From positions 47,047 through 111,046 of the forward strand of contig NZ_JAEQNB010000009.1 in the NCBI RefSeq assembly GCF_016722965.1: a stretch of DNA of 64,000 nucleotides, in the 5' to 3' direction. Positions 26,588 to 34,650 of this stretch are shown here, in pieces. The first letter of the stretch is position 1. Each line of letters starts with the position of its first letter. The notes under the pieces were generated by a model. The model ran no database searches and was not told the DNA's origin. It saw nothing but the letters and a program-made list of their open reading frames with translations. The position numbers were made by a program, and so were the translations under genes. This stretch comes from Tumebacillus amylolyticus. Its GTDB lineage: Bacteria; Bacillota; Bacilli; Tumebacillales; Tumebacillaceae.

Positions 26588-28123
26588 ATGGAGAACCGTG
26601 AGATCGTTGTAGTACTAGACTTTGGCGGACAATACAACCAATTGATTACGCGACGCATTCGCGAACTGAACGTCTACTCGGAGCTGTTGCCGTTCTCGAC
26701 AACGGCGGAAGAGTTGAAAAAGTACAACCTCAAGGGCATCGTCTTCTCCGGCGGCCCGAACAGCGTCTACGGCGAAGGGGCGCCGAAGGTTGACCCGGCC
26801 GTTTTTGAACTGGGCGTGCCGATCCTCGGCATCTGCTACGGCATGCAGTTGATGGCGCATCACTTTGACGCGAAAGTCGAGCGTGCCGCCGTTCGTGAAT
26901 ACGGCAAGTCGATGATCAACGTGACGTCCGACAGCAACCTGTTCACCGAACAACCGACGTCCCAGCAAGTGTGGATGAGCCACTCGGACAAAGTCGTCTC
27001 CGTCCCGAACGGTTTCCGCGTCGATGCGACGACCGAAACCTGCCCGGTCGCTTCGATGAGTGACGCCGCTCGCAAGCTCTACGCGGTGCAATACCATCTC
27101 GAAGTCAACCATTCCGAATTCGGCAACGACCAACTGCGTCGTTTCCTCTACGACATTTGCGAATGTTCCGGCGAGTGGACGTCCGCATCGTTCGTGGAAA
27201 TGGCGATTGAAAAAATTCGCGAGCAAGTCGGCGATAAAAAAGTCCTCTGCGCGCTCTCCGGCGGCGTGGACTCGTCCGTTGCGGCGGTTCTGGTTCACCG
27301 TGCCATCGGCAACAACCTGACGTGCATGTTCGTCGACCACGGCCTGCTTCGCAAGGATGAAGCGGAGCAAGTCATGGAGATGTTCGCAGGCGAATTTAAA
27401 ATGAACGTCGTGAAAATCGACGCACGCGATCGCTTCCTGAGCCGTCTCGAAGGCGTCACCGATCCGGAAACCAAGCGCAAGATCATCGGCGAAGAGTTCA
27501 TCCGCGTGTTCGAAGAGGAGTCCAAAGACCTCGGACACTTCGACTTCCTCGCACAAGGCACGCTCTACACCGACATCATCGAATCGGGCACGGCGACGGC
27601 GGCGACGATCAAGTCCCACCACAACGTCGGCGGTTTGCCGGAAGACATGCAGTTTAAACTGGTGGAGCCGCTGAACGAACTGTTCAAAGACGAAGTGCGC
27701 GCAGCCGGTTCGGAGCTTGGCATCAAGGACGAAATCGTTTGGCGTCAACCGTTCCCGGGTCCGGGTCTTGCGATCCGCATCATTGGGGATGTGACGGAGG
27801 AGAAGCTCGAAATTCTGCGCGATGCAGACTGGGTTGTGCGTGACGAAATCAAGCGTTCGGGTCTGGACCGTGAGATTTGGCAATACTTCGCCGTGCTGCC
27901 GGATATCAAATCGGTCGGCGTCATGGGGGACGAGCGGACCTACGCGTACACGATCGGCATCCGCGCCGTGACGTCGCGCGACGGGATGACGGCCGATTGG
28001 GCTCGAATTCCGTACGATGTGCTCGAACGACTCTCGACCCGATTGGTCAACGAAGTCGGCAACGTCAACCGCGTCGTGCTCGACATCACTTCGAAGCCGC
28101 CGGCGACGATTGAGTGGGAATAG
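26588..28123 (+). CDS. guaA: GMP synthase (glutamine-hydrolysing)
   Basis: A 511-residue enzyme that converts XMP to GMP with glutamine and ATP. The N-terminal class I amidotransferase has the nucleophile in [13 protein letters not shown] and the His/Glu in YHLEVNHSE; the ATP pyrophosphatase domain has the PP-loop [14 protein letters not shown]; the C-terminal dimer domain ends KPPATIEWE, as in all GuaA. GAAGGAGATG precedes the ATG. It is the first gene after the guanine riboswitch and PurR boxes, and pbuG follows after 47 bases without a terminator, so synthesis and uptake of guanine nucleotides are co-regulated by the end product. Confidence 0.99.
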   Translation: MENREIVVVLDFGGQYNQLITRRIRELNVYSELLPFSTTAEELKKYNLKGIVFSGGPNSVYGEGAPKVDPAVFELGVPILGICYGMQLMAHHFDAKVERAAVREYGKSMINVTSDSNLFTEQPTSQQVWMSHSDKVVSVPNGFRVDATTETCPVASMSDAARKLYAVQYHLEVNHSEFGNDQLRRFLYDICECSGEWTSASFVEMAIEKIREQVGDKKVLCALSGGVDSSVAAVLVHRAIGNNLTCMFVDHGLLRKDEAEQVMEMFAGEFKMNVVKIDARDRFLSRLEGVTDPETKRKIIGEEFIRVFEEESKDLGHFDFLAQGTLYTDIIESGTATAATIKSHHNVGGLPEDMQFKLVEPLNELFKDEVRAAGSELGIKDEIVWRQPFPGPGLAIRIIGDVTEEKLEILRDADWVVRDEIKRSGLDREIWQYFAVLPDIKSVGVMGDERTYAYTIGIRAVTSRDGMTADWARIPYDVLERLSTRLVNEVGNVNRVVLDITSKPPATIEWE

Positions 28124-28170
28124 AGTAGAACAACTACCTAGAGACAGTCACCTGAGGGGGAGACATCCAC

Positions 28171-29565
28171 ATGTTGGATCGTTATTTTAAATTGCGTGAA
28201 CACGGTACCAACCCGCGCACGGAGATTATCGCCGGGATTACCACGTTCGTTACGATGGCATACATTCTGTTCTTGAACCCGACGATTCTCGCGGGGACAG
28301 GCATGAGTCAAAATGCGGTGTTCTTCGCCACCGCACTCGGCGCAGGTCTCGTCACACTGATGATGGGTCTGTTCGTCAACTTCCCGGTTGGTTTGGCGCC
28401 GGGGATGGGCTTGAACGCGTACTTTGCGGTCGTCGCTGCTGCCAACGGTGGCTCGATGACTTGGCAAATCGCGCTGGGGGCTGTATTCGTTTCGGGGATT
28501 ATCTTCATCTTGCTGACGATTTCCGGCTTCCGTCAGATGCTCGTCAAAGCGTTGCCTGATTCTCTGAAGTATGCGATTACGGTAGGGATTGGACTTTTCA
28601 TTACGTTTATCGGTTTGAAACTTGGTGAAATCTCCGGTGTTACGTTCACCGGCGGCCCGTCTGCAGGCGCGATTGCCAAGGGTACGGGTGCGGTGAACTT
28701 GCTGTTCTTTGAATGGAACATCGGCATTGCAAACTTCGTGGAAAACAAAACGGCGGCGCTGACGATCATCGGCCTGCTGATTGCGGGTGTGTTGACGACT
28801 CTGCGCGTGCGCGGCGGTCTGTTGATTGCGATCATCCTCACGACGCTGATCGGGATTCCGATGGGTGTTACGCCGGTGGAGAACTGGTCCAAGACTTCGT
28901 TCTTGCCGAACTTCTCCGATCTGGCGGTCGGCAAACTGGACTTCTCGATGCTTGGCAGCGGGTTGTTCTGGGAAGTTGTCATCGTCATGGTCTTCGTCGA
29001 ACTGTTCGACTCCTTCGGCACGCTCGTCGGGACGGCGCAACGTGCAGGTCTCATGGATCGTCCGGATGGAGAAAAGCGTCTGTCTCGTGCGATGTTCGTT
29101 GACGGCGCGGGCGTTTCGATCGGTGCGTTGCTCGGTGTAACTCCGATGACGGCGTACATCGAGTCGGCGGCGGGGATCGAATCGGGCGGTCGTACCGGCC
29201 TGACCGCTGTGACCACGGGGATTCTGTTCTTGCTGGCGATTGTGGTACTGGCTCCGTTCGCGGCGATTATCCCGGATGCGGCGACCGCTCCGGCGCTGAT
29301 CATCGTCGGGGTTCTGATGATGGGTTCGGTTCGTCACATCGAGTGGGACGATTTCGGCATCGCGATGCCGGCGTTCCTGACCATCGCGATCATGCCGTTC
29401 ACGTACTCCATCGCAAACGGCATCGCAGTCGGTTCCGTCGCCTTCGTCATCTTGAACGGCGTCCGCAACCTCGTTTCCAAGGACAAAAAAGTCCACGTCC
29501 ACTGGCTGATGTGGGTCATCGCGATCCTCGCAGTCGCACGGTTCATCTTCTTGGCAGGGAAATAG
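28171..29565 (+). CDS. pbuG: Hypoxanthine/guanine permease, NCS2 (AzgA/PbuG) type
   Basis: A 464-residue purine:proton symporter with about 12-14 membrane segments. The N-terminus RTEIIAGITTFVTMAYILFLNP and the substrate-site segments NFPVGLAPGMGLNAYF and VELFDSFGTLVGTA are diagnostic for the AzgA/PbuG branch of the family. GAGGGGGAG lies 7-8 bases before the ATG. Position directly behind guaA and length match Bacillus pbuG. A strong terminator follows; expression should depend on the guaA promoter and its riboswitch. Confidence 0.96.
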   Translation: MLDRYFKLREHGTNPRTEIIAGITTFVTMAYILFLNPTILAGTGMSQNAVFFATALGAGLVTLMMGLFVNFPVGLAPGMGLNAYFAVVAAANGGSMTWQIALGAVFVSGIIFILLTISGFRQMLVKALPDSLKYAITVGIGLFITFIGLKLGEISGVTFTGGPSAGAIAKGTGAVNLLFFEWNIGIANFVENKTAALTIIGLLIAGVLTTLRVRGGLLIAIILTTLIGIPMGVTPVENWSKTSFLPNFSDLAVGKLDFSMLGSGLFWEVVIVMVFVELFDSFGTLVGTAQRAGLMDRPDGEKRLSRAMFVDGAGVSIGALLGVTPMTAYIESAAGIESGGRTGLTAVTTGILFLLAIVVLAPFAAIIPDAATAPALIIVGVLMMGSVRHIEWDDFGIAMPAFLTIAIMPFTYSIANGIAVGSVAFVILNGVRNLVSKDKKVHVHWLMWVIAILAVARFIFLAGK

Positions 29566-29566
29566 C

Positions 29567-29608
29567 AAAAAAAGCGGCGTGCCCACTCGGGGGCACGCCG
29601 CTTTTTTT
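29567..29608. terminator. Terminator after pbuG, shared with a small minus-strand gene
   Basis: AAAAAAAGCGGCGTGCCC and GGGCACGCCGCTTTTTTT form a long GC-rich stem with A and T runs, so it can act on both strands. The minus-strand small gene ends at its right edge. Confidence 0.92.
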
Positions 29609-29708
29609 ATGAGCCGGCTGAAACACTGGTTTGCACGGGGGTATAGTACATATACGTCGCCACACCGATTACGGCCAAGAACGCCATGATGACCAAGAAA
29701 CGTTTCAT
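29607..29708 (-). CDS. 33-residue single-helix membrane peptide
   Basis: A very short gene with real gene marks. GAGGAG stands about 8 bases before the ATG at 29708, and the frame ends in TAA right at the shared terminator. The product is a positively charged start (MKR), one hydrophobic helix (FLVIMAFLAVIGVATYMYY) and a short polar tail ending SAGS. It may be a small membrane protein or a regulator of a larger partner. I do not recognise a family. The gap between it and the next gene (29709-29773) probably holds its promoter. Confidence 0.6.
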   Translation of the reverse strand: MKRFLVIMAFLAVIGVATYMYYTPVQTSVSAGS

Positions 29709-29773
29709 CTCTTTCTCTCCTCTAGCTCCTGATATTTCTCTCTATAAGTTTAGACGTTCACGAACCAAAAATG

Positions 29774-30172
29774 TCACACCGGAGCGCCGCCATCTTCTGC
29801 CTCTGTTTCCAGTGCGGACAGGCGGTCTTGCAAACTCGGCAGACGCTCCAACAACTCAACTCTCACGTCGTCCGGCACTTCAAATCGGTTCACTTCCCGA
29901 TGCAAAATCACCAATCCCAAGTTGCTCAATTCCTCCAAAAATGCGTCAATCTGACAGCGCTCCTGCAACGCCAACCTCGTCAAAATCTGCCGCTCCGTCG
30001 AGGACAACGACGCGACCATCGCGTCCCAGTTCTGCGGGTTGCTCCAATACGCCAGCACCGACTCTCGATACTCATCTTCCGTATAGAAGTGCGGCACGTC
30101 CGGCTGGTACAAGGTGTCATACAGATCTGCCAAGTGATACAGCGTCAACGTATGCAAATAGTCCGCGAGCAT
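29774..30172 (-). CDS. Unrecognised 132-residue protein with winged-helix-like centre
   Basis: A soluble acidic protein starting MLADYLHTLTLYHLADLYDTLY. The middle (SSTERQILTRLALQERCQID followed by a helix and the EVPDDVRVELLERL strand-turn) has the spacing of a winged helix domain, so it may bind nucleic acid or another protein; this is an inference from pattern only. GGAGGG stands upstream at a distance that fits TTG 30175 slightly better than ATG 30172; the two differ by one residue. The frame runs on to 30322 but across a terminator-like hairpin. It lies downstream of the toxin-like gene on the same strand, with that hairpin between them. Confidence 0.65.
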   Translation of the reverse strand: MLADYLHTLTLYHLADLYDTLYQPDVPHFYTEDEYRESVLAYWSNPQNWDAMVASLSSTERQILTRLALQERCQIDAFLEELSNLGLVILHREVNRFEVPDDVRVELLERLPSLQDRLSALETEAEDGGAPV

Positions 30173-30250
30173 CAACTGCCGTCGCCCTCCTCGTTGTCGA
30201 TTTCTATAAGGTATGGAGAACCCCGTGCCAACAGAACGAGGTAGGAGAAA

Positions 30251-30293
30251 AAGAAAAAGCGAAAGGACCCTGGGGGCCTTCCGCTTTTTTTTT
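30251..30293 (-). terminator. Terminator after the toxin-like gene
   Basis: On the minus strand an imperfect stem (AAAGCGGAAGGCCCC with the GGTCCTTTCGCTTTTT arm) is followed by a T-rich tract. It lies 11 bases after the stop codon at 30304. Confidence 0.75.
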
Positions 30294-30303
30294 GAAAATG
30301 AGA

Positions 30304-31347
30304 TTAGTCGGCCGTCTGCCATTCGGAGACGTCCATAACGCGCTGTGAGATGATGAATTTGTTAAAGTCGGCGACGTTGCCCTGTCCGACTCCGATGTTG
30401 TGATGCTCCTTGGCCGAATGCACTTGATCCACTTGATCTTGCACGAGGAAGTTCGCACGCGGGCCTTTGACCAGCCGTTCTTGGTTCATGATCGCGGAGT
30501 TGCGGTCGCTCATGACGCCCGTTTTTTGATTGGGCTTGGCGAAGTCGCTGACGTATTTCCAATAGGAGTCCCAGTCCACCACGAACTCCATGACGACTTC
30601 GTTGCTCGCGTCGGTGGAGTTGGCGTTTTGGAACTCTTGGGTGTGGGAGAGGGACGTGGTGAAGTATTTTTTGTACGAGTCGCTGGTGTTGAAGGTCATG
30701 GCTTTGGGCAGGCCGTTTTGCTTGATGCTTTGCGCTTCGCTGGCATGCATCTTGCGGTAGAGTTTGAGCGTCGGCTTGTTGTTGTTGACGGCGGGCGACT
30801 TCTCGGGATCGATCTGATCAACCGGCTCCGGCGGTGCATACGTGCCGGCTTCTGCTTCGTCAACGTCAGGTTCCAGATATTCGAGCTGGCTCCACAGATC
30901 TTCAAGAGCTTGACGGTACTCTTTCACTTGCTCGGGGGAGAGCGTATCGGTAGGGGTCAGGACTTTGGGGACGTAATTGCTCTGGATGGTGATGCTGGCC
31001 ACTTTCGCTTGACTGAACACGGAAGGAACCTTGGCCGACTTTGCCATCATGGCTTGCGAGATTCGCACCAACAGCGCCCAATAATCGAGCAAAATCTTGG
31101 CGGGCTTGGTGCCGATCCGTGAAGTCTGCGCAAACTGATGATAGCTCGTCACGCGCTGAATCGGCTGGGCGTTCTGGCTCCCGTACGACTTCATCATCTG
31201 CGAAACCGCTTGGTTGCCGTACATTTGTTGCATCTGCAAGAGCTGAGACGTGAGCGTGCGGGGATGGGCTTGCTGAACCGGGGACGTTGCTTGCTTCTCG
31301 GAACCGGGCGCAGAAGTGCGCGAAGAGACCGAAGCGCGCTGGACCAT
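30304..31347 (-). CDS. Candidate ADP-ribosyltransferase-like toxin with GNQAV leader motif
   Basis: A 347-residue protein with no signal peptide. The ATG at 31347 has AGGAGT 8 bases upstream. Residues 1-35 are disordered and Ser/Gln-rich. Residues 36-52 read LLQMQQMYGNQAVSQMM, followed by IQR at 63-65; this resembles the L-Q-R-x-x-G-N-x-A-V leader found on cargo proteins of contractile injection systems and other polymorphic toxins. A helical middle and an acidic linker (about 155-190) follow. The C-terminal ~150 residues have LYRKMHASEAQSI (Arg198), KKYFTTSLSHTQEF (TTS 230-232), EVVMEFVVD and NQERL (Glu290), the R - S/T-S - E order of ADP-ribosyltransferase folds. The function is inferred. 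No obvious immunity gene or injection machinery is adjacent. Confidence 0.6.
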   Translation of the reverse strand: MVQRASVSSRTSAPGSEKQATSPVQQAHPRTLTSQLLQMQQMYGNQAVSQMMKSYGSQNAQPIQRVTSYHQFAQTSRIGTKPAKILLDYWALLVRISQAMMAKSAKVPSVFSQAKVASITIQSNYVPKVLTPTDTLSPEQVKEYRQALEDLWSQLEYLEPDVDEAEAGTYAPPEPVDQIDPEKSPAVNNNKPTLKLYRKMHASEAQSIKQNGLPKAMTFNTSDSYKKYFTTSLSHTQEFQNANSTDASNEVVMEFVVDWDSYWKYVSDFAKPNQKTGVMSDRNSAIMNQERLVKGPRANFLVQDQVDQVHSAKEHHNIGVGQGNVADFNKFIISQRVMDVSEWQTAD

Positions 31348-31407
31348 GAGGAACACTCCTTCAAAAAACGTAGCTGATACTCTCCAGCATACAGCAAATA
31401 GTCGCAC

Positions 31408-31455
31408 AAAAAAACGCCCTCCCGCGCACGATGTGCGTGAACAGGGCGTTTTTTT
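31408..31455. terminator. Terminator between the PH-like and toxin-like genes
   Basis: AAAAAAACGCCCT and AGGGCGTTTTTTT bracket a second inner stem (GCGCAC/GTGCGT). It ends the minus-strand gene at 31464, so the toxin-like gene has its own promoter. Confidence 0.85.
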
Positions 31456-31463
31456 CACTCCCG

Positions 31464-31892
31464 CTACCTCCAATATTCCACCCGCTGCCTCGGTCGGCGG
31501 TCTGTCATCGGGATGGCGTGGCGATTGGCGTACTCTTCAATCGCCCGCACCGCCATGTCGTAATCGTCGATATGCAGCCGCACGATCCGATGCCGCTGCT
31601 CCAACCGCAGCGCCAGTCCGTTGTTTTTAATCAGAAAAAACTCATAGATTTGCTCATGCGAGTAGCTCTGCTCCAACAACCCGCGGTCGATCCGAATCAC
31701 GTCTCGACCCACCGCAAACTCCCGCGTGCGCAGAGCGGTGCGGAACATGAGGACGACGAGGAAAATGATCAATACGATTAAATTGAATGTCCACGCTGGT
31801 TGGATAACCGCCAACAACATGGGGATGAGAGGGAACAGCAGCGTCAAAAACAAAAACCGTTGCGTGTCACGAATGCGAAACGTGCGCGTCAT
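31464..31892 (-). CDS. Small membrane protein with bacterial PH-like domain
   Basis: A 142-residue protein: two adjacent membrane helices (FLFLTLLFPLIPMLLAVI and FNLIVLIIFLVVLMF) followed by a soluble domain with TREFAVGRDVIRIDRGLLEQ, a strand pattern like the PH-fold domains of YdbS/YdbT-type small membrane proteins, then an HxDD helix. GGAGTG lies 8 bases before the ATG at 31892. The function is unknown. It sits just upstream of and divergent from the purE control region; a terminator follows it. Confidence 0.65.
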   Translation of the reverse strand: MTRTFRIRDTQRFLFLTLLFPLIPMLLAVIQPAWTFNLIVLIIFLVVLMFRTALRTREFAVGRDVIRIDRGLLEQSYSHEQIYEFFLIKNNGLALRLEQRHRIVRLHIDDYDMAVRAIEEYANRHAIPMTDRRPRQRVEYWR

Positions 31893-31977
31893 GCATCATC
31901 ACTCCGAATGCGTAATGTTACAGTCTATGAGCTCACGGGGAGCGCTATGACGGAGTTTTCTGTTCATGACCAAATAT

Positions 31978-32011
31978 CGAACGATCTCAAAATCCTCACA
32001 TGGAATGTTCG
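31978..32011 (+). promoter_or_regulatory. Paired PurR boxes upstream of purE
   Basis: A direct core CGAAC (31978-31982, in AAATATCGAACGAT) and an inverted core GTTCG (32007-32011; reverse strand AAAACCGAACATT, a full consensus PurBox) are 24 bases apart. This matches the Bacillus purE operator arrangement. Confidence 0.85.
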
Positions 32012-32018
32012 GTTTTTG

Positions 32019-32047
32019 TTGACTCACATCTACCTGAGTGGTATTCT
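32019..32047 (+). promoter_or_regulatory. Sigma-A promoter of the pur operon
   Basis: TTGACT (32019-32024), 17 bases, TATTCT (32042-32047). It lies just downstream of the PurR boxes and starts the long leader containing the riboswitch. Confidence 0.8.
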
Positions 32048-32079
32048 AACAGTAGACAGTGCAACAAAAACTTCATAGT

Positions 32080-32146
32080 CTCGTATATGCTTGGGGATCT
32101 GGCCCGAGCGTCTCTACCCGGCAACCGGAAATTGCCGGACTACGAG
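32080..32146 (+). promoter_or_regulatory. Divergent guanine-class riboswitch upstream of purE
   Basis: P1 CTCGTA/TACGAG, P2 CTTGGG/CCCGAG, P3 CCGGCAA/TTGCCGG and J3/1 GGACTAC (C at the specificity position) define a purine aptamer. It departs from the usual loops: L2 is GATCTGG instead of GATATGG, L3 is CCGGAAA instead of CCGTAAA, and J2/3 is CGTCTCTACC instead of AGTTTCTACC. The ligand-contacting U of TCTACC is kept. Confidence 0.87.
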
Positions 32147-32244
32147 TTGAAAGCGAATCTAGGGTTCCTGCACCTTGCTCTCTTTGTGTAGGTCCGAGCG
32201 ATTCGCATGTCCACTAGACATGGACATGACACCGAAGGGACAAA

Positions 32245-32317
32245 AGCCCAGGCGGGTAGGTTTCACTCTTATTCGTAGTGATGTAAGAGAGAAGTCTACC
32301 CAGCTGGGCTTTTTTTG
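32245..32317 (+). terminator. Riboswitch-controlled terminator before purE
   Basis: AGCCCAG - GGGTAG - CTCTTA pairs stepwise with TAAGAG - CTACCC - CTGGGCT and ends in seven T. The stretch 32149-32240 between aptamer and terminator holds additional short hairpins (GCGAATC/GATTCGC, ATGTCC/GGACAT). Confidence 0.88.
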
Positions 32318-32356
32318 CATGCTTTTACACACCATACTCTGGGAGGAATGACAACA

Positions 32357-32869
32357 ATGGCAAAAAAGGTACTGATTCTCATGGGCAGTGACTCTGATCT
32401 GAAGATCATGAACGACGCGGCGAAAGCACTCGCTGCACTGGAAATTGAAACCGAAGTCCGCATCTCGTCCGCACACCGCGTGCCGGACAAAACGATGAAG
32501 CTTGCACACGAGGCAAAAGCCAACGGGTTTGGCGCAATCATCGCAGGCGCAGGTCTGGCCGCTCACCTTCCGGGTGTCGTCGCCGCTTGCACGACGCTTC
32601 CGGTTATCGGCGTTCCGATCCAAGGCGGCGCGATCAACGGGATCGACGCACTCTACGCGATCGTGCAGATGCCCAAGGGCATTCCGGTTGCAACAGTAGC
32701 TGTCAACGGCGCGTACAACGCCGGCCTGCTCGCCGCGCAAATCCTCGCAGGTGCAGACGAAGCGCTGGCAGAACGCCTCGTCACCTTCCGCGAAAACCTC
32801 GCGGCGGAAGTCAATGCCAAGGACGACAAACTCCAAGAGATCGGCGTCGAAGCGTATCTCTCCAAATAA
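32357..32869 (+). CDS. purE: N5-carboxyaminoimidazole ribonucleotide mutase PurE
   Basis: A 170-residue class I PurE that converts N5-CAIR to CAIR in purine synthesis. [10 protein letters not shown], the active-site [10 protein letters not shown] and [14 protein letters not shown] are the family signature. The ATG at 32357 (MAKKVLI) is preceded by GGGAGGA; the frame extends upstream into the terminator and is not used. Class I PurE normally relies on PurK for its substrate, yet no purK follows here. The next gene is purC after 127 bases with a large hairpin in between. Confidence 0.97.
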   Translation: MAKKVLILMGSDSDLKIMNDAAKALAALEIETEVRISSAHRVPDKTMKLAHEAKANGFGAIIAGAGLAAHLPGVVAACTTLPVIGVPIQGGAINGIDALYAIVQMPKGIPVATVAVNGAYNAGLLAAQILAGADEALAERLVTFRENLAAEVNAKDDKLQEIGVEAYLSK

Positions 32870-32886
32870 AGAGGACAACTTCATCC

Positions 32887-32946
32887 GGGACTCTCCTTGC
32901 TGCCGTCTAACTTACTTGACCGTGGAAGGACGGGGAGGAGAGTCCC
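32887..32946 (+). other. Strong hairpin in the purE-purC gap
   Basis: GGGACTCTCC (32887-32896) and GGAGAGTCCC (32937-32946) are perfectly complementary; CCGTC/GACGG can extend the stem inside. Six T begin four bases after the stem (CACAATTTTTT region), so it could be a weak terminator, an mRNA processing site or a stabiliser. It lies where purK and purB stand in Bacillus. Confidence 0.65.
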
Positions 32947-32996
32947 ACAATTTTTTCAACACAACGATACCGAAACCCACAGGGAGGTTTTTTCAC

Positions 32997-33719
32997 ATGA
33001 TGGCAACCAAAGGCGAAATGCTGTACGAAGGCAAAGCGAAGAAAGTCTACATCACCGACCAAGCGGATCTCTACATCGTGGAATACAAAGACGACGCAAC
33101 CGCGTTCAACGGCGACAAAAAAGGCCAAATCACCGGCAAAGGCCAACTGAACAACGCGATCTCCACCATCTTCATGGAAATGCTGAACGAACGCGGCATC
33201 CCGACCCACTTCGTGGAGAAGCTGAACGACCGCGAACAGCTCGTCAAAAAAGTTGAGATCATCTTGCTTGAAGTCGTCGTCCGCAACGTCGCGGCAGGCT
33301 CGCTCGCGAAACGCCTTGGCATGCCGGAAGGAACCGTCCTCCCGAAAACCGTCGTGGAGTTCTACTACAAAGACGACTCCCTCGGCGATCCGCTGATCAA
33401 CGATTCGCACATCGAAGTGCTGGAACTGGCAACGCCGGAAACCGTCAAACAACTGGAAGTCTACGGCCGTCAAATCAACGACATCCTCGTGGACTATATG
33501 AAGCAACGCAACGTCATCCTCGTCGATTTCAAGCTCGAATTCGGCATCACGCCGTCGGGTGAAGTCATCCTCGCAGACGAAATCTCCCCGGACACCTGCC
33601 GTTTCTGGGATGCAGACACCAAGGAAAAGCTCGACAAAGACCGTTTCCGCCGCGACATGGGCGGGGTCGAAGAAGCGTACCAAGAAATGCTGAAACGTCT
33701 GGGAGGGGTCGAAGTATGA
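32997..33719 (+). CDS. purC: SAICAR synthetase
   Basis: A 240-residue ATP-dependent ligase that joins aspartate to CAIR. The N-terminal [11 protein letters not shown] and the substrate loop [15 protein letters not shown] are diagnostic, with [14 protein letters not shown] and [13 protein letters not shown] further on. The start is ATG 32997 (or 33000; two Met in a row) behind GGGAGG. The open frame reaches back into purE but lacks a start signal there. Its last four bases overlap purS (ATGA). Confidence 0.98.
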   Translation: MMATKGEMLYEGKAKKVYITDQADLYIVEYKDDATAFNGDKKGQITGKGQLNNAISTIFMEMLNERGIPTHFVEKLNDREQLVKKVEIILLEVVVRNVAAGSLAKRLGMPEGTVLPKTVVEFYYKDDSLGDPLINDSHIEVLELATPETVKQLEVYGRQINDILVDYMKQRNVILVDFKLEFGITPSGEVILADEISPDTCRFWDADTKEKLDKDRFRRDMGGVEEAYQEMLKRLGGVEV

Positions 33720-33964
33720 TTCTCGCACGCATCCACGTCACCCTGAAAGCGTCCGTTCTCGACCCGCAAGGCACCGCCGTCACCAAATCTCTGCACGCAC
33801 TGGGCTACGATGAAGTCACCGACGTGCGCATCGGCAAGTTCCTCGAAGTCAAAGTGGACACGACCGACCGTGCGGTCGCCGAGGAACGCATCACCGAAAT
33901 GTGCGAAAAACTGCTCTCGAACACCGTCATCGAGAAATACGAATTCCAACTGGTGGAGGCCTAA
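33716..33964 (+). CDS. purS: FGAM synthase subunit PurS
   Basis: The 82-residue small subunit that bridges PurQ and PurL in the three-protein FGAM synthase of Gram-positive bacteria. The sequence shows the classic [21 protein letters not shown] and [11 protein letters not shown] pattern. Start overlaps the purC stop as ATGA, so translation is coupled; purQ follows after 5 bases. Confidence 0.97.
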   Translation: MILARIHVTLKASVLDPQGTAVTKSLHALGYDEVTDVRIGKFLEVKVDTTDRAVAEERITEMCEKLLSNTVIEKYEFQLVEA

Positions 33965-33969
33965 AACCC

Positions 33970-34650
33970 ATGAAGTTTGCCGTTCTGGTGTTCCCGGGTT
34001 CCAACTGCGACATCGACGCGGTCAAAGCGGTAGAAGACGTGCTGCAACAGCCGGTCGATACCGTTTGGCACCATACCGATGACCTGTCCGATTACGATTG
34101 CATCATCGTGCCGGGGGGCTTCTCCTACGGCGACTACCTGCGCTGCGGCGCGATGGCGAGCCTCTCCCCGGTCATGGAAGCTGTCAAACGCGAAGCTGAA
34201 AAAGGCAAGTTCATCATCGGCATCTGCAACGGGTTCCAAATTCTCACCGAAACCGGACTCCTGCCGGGCGCTCTGCGTCACAACAACACCATGCAATTCC
34301 GTTGCGAAATAACGCCGCTCGTCGTGGAGAATGCGGACACGCCGTTCACTCTCGACTATCAAAAAGGCGACGTCGTCAACATCCCGATCGCGCACGGCGA
34401 AGGCAACTACTACGCCGACGAAGCAACGCTCGCTCGTCTGAACGCCAACAACCAAGTCGTATTCCGCTATCACGAATGCGACCCGAACGGCTCGATTGAA
34501 CGCATCGCGGGCATTTGCAACGAAGCTCGCAACGTCCTCGGGATGATGCCGCACCCGGAACGCGCTGTACACGACTTGCTCGGCTCGGCCGACGGCAAGG
34601 CGCTTTTTACCTCGATTCTGAAAGCTTGGGAGGGCCGCCAACGTGCGTAA
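33970..34650 (+). CDS. purQ: FGAM synthase glutaminase subunit PurQ
   Basis: A 226-residue class I glutamine amidotransferase that supplies ammonia to Pur[15 protein letters not shown] at the start, the [14 protein letters not shown] oxyanion region, the nucleophile in [11 protein letters not shown] and the His/Glu in MMPHPERAV are all present. ATG 33970 is chosen over upstream extensions in frame because it gives the conserved N-terminus and sits just behind a GGTGGAGG site at the end of purS. It overlaps purL by 8 bases. Confidence 0.98.
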   Translation: MKFAVLVFPGSNCDIDAVKAVEDVLQQPVDTVWHHTDDLSDYDCIIVPGGFSYGDYLRCGAMASLSPVMEAVKREAEKGKFIIGICNGFQILTETGLLPGALRHNNTMQFRCEITPLVVENADTPFTLDYQKGDVVNIPIAHGEGNYYADEATLARLNANNQVVFRYHECDPNGSIERIAGICNEARNVLGMMPHPERAVHDLLGSADGKALFTSILKAWEGRQRA

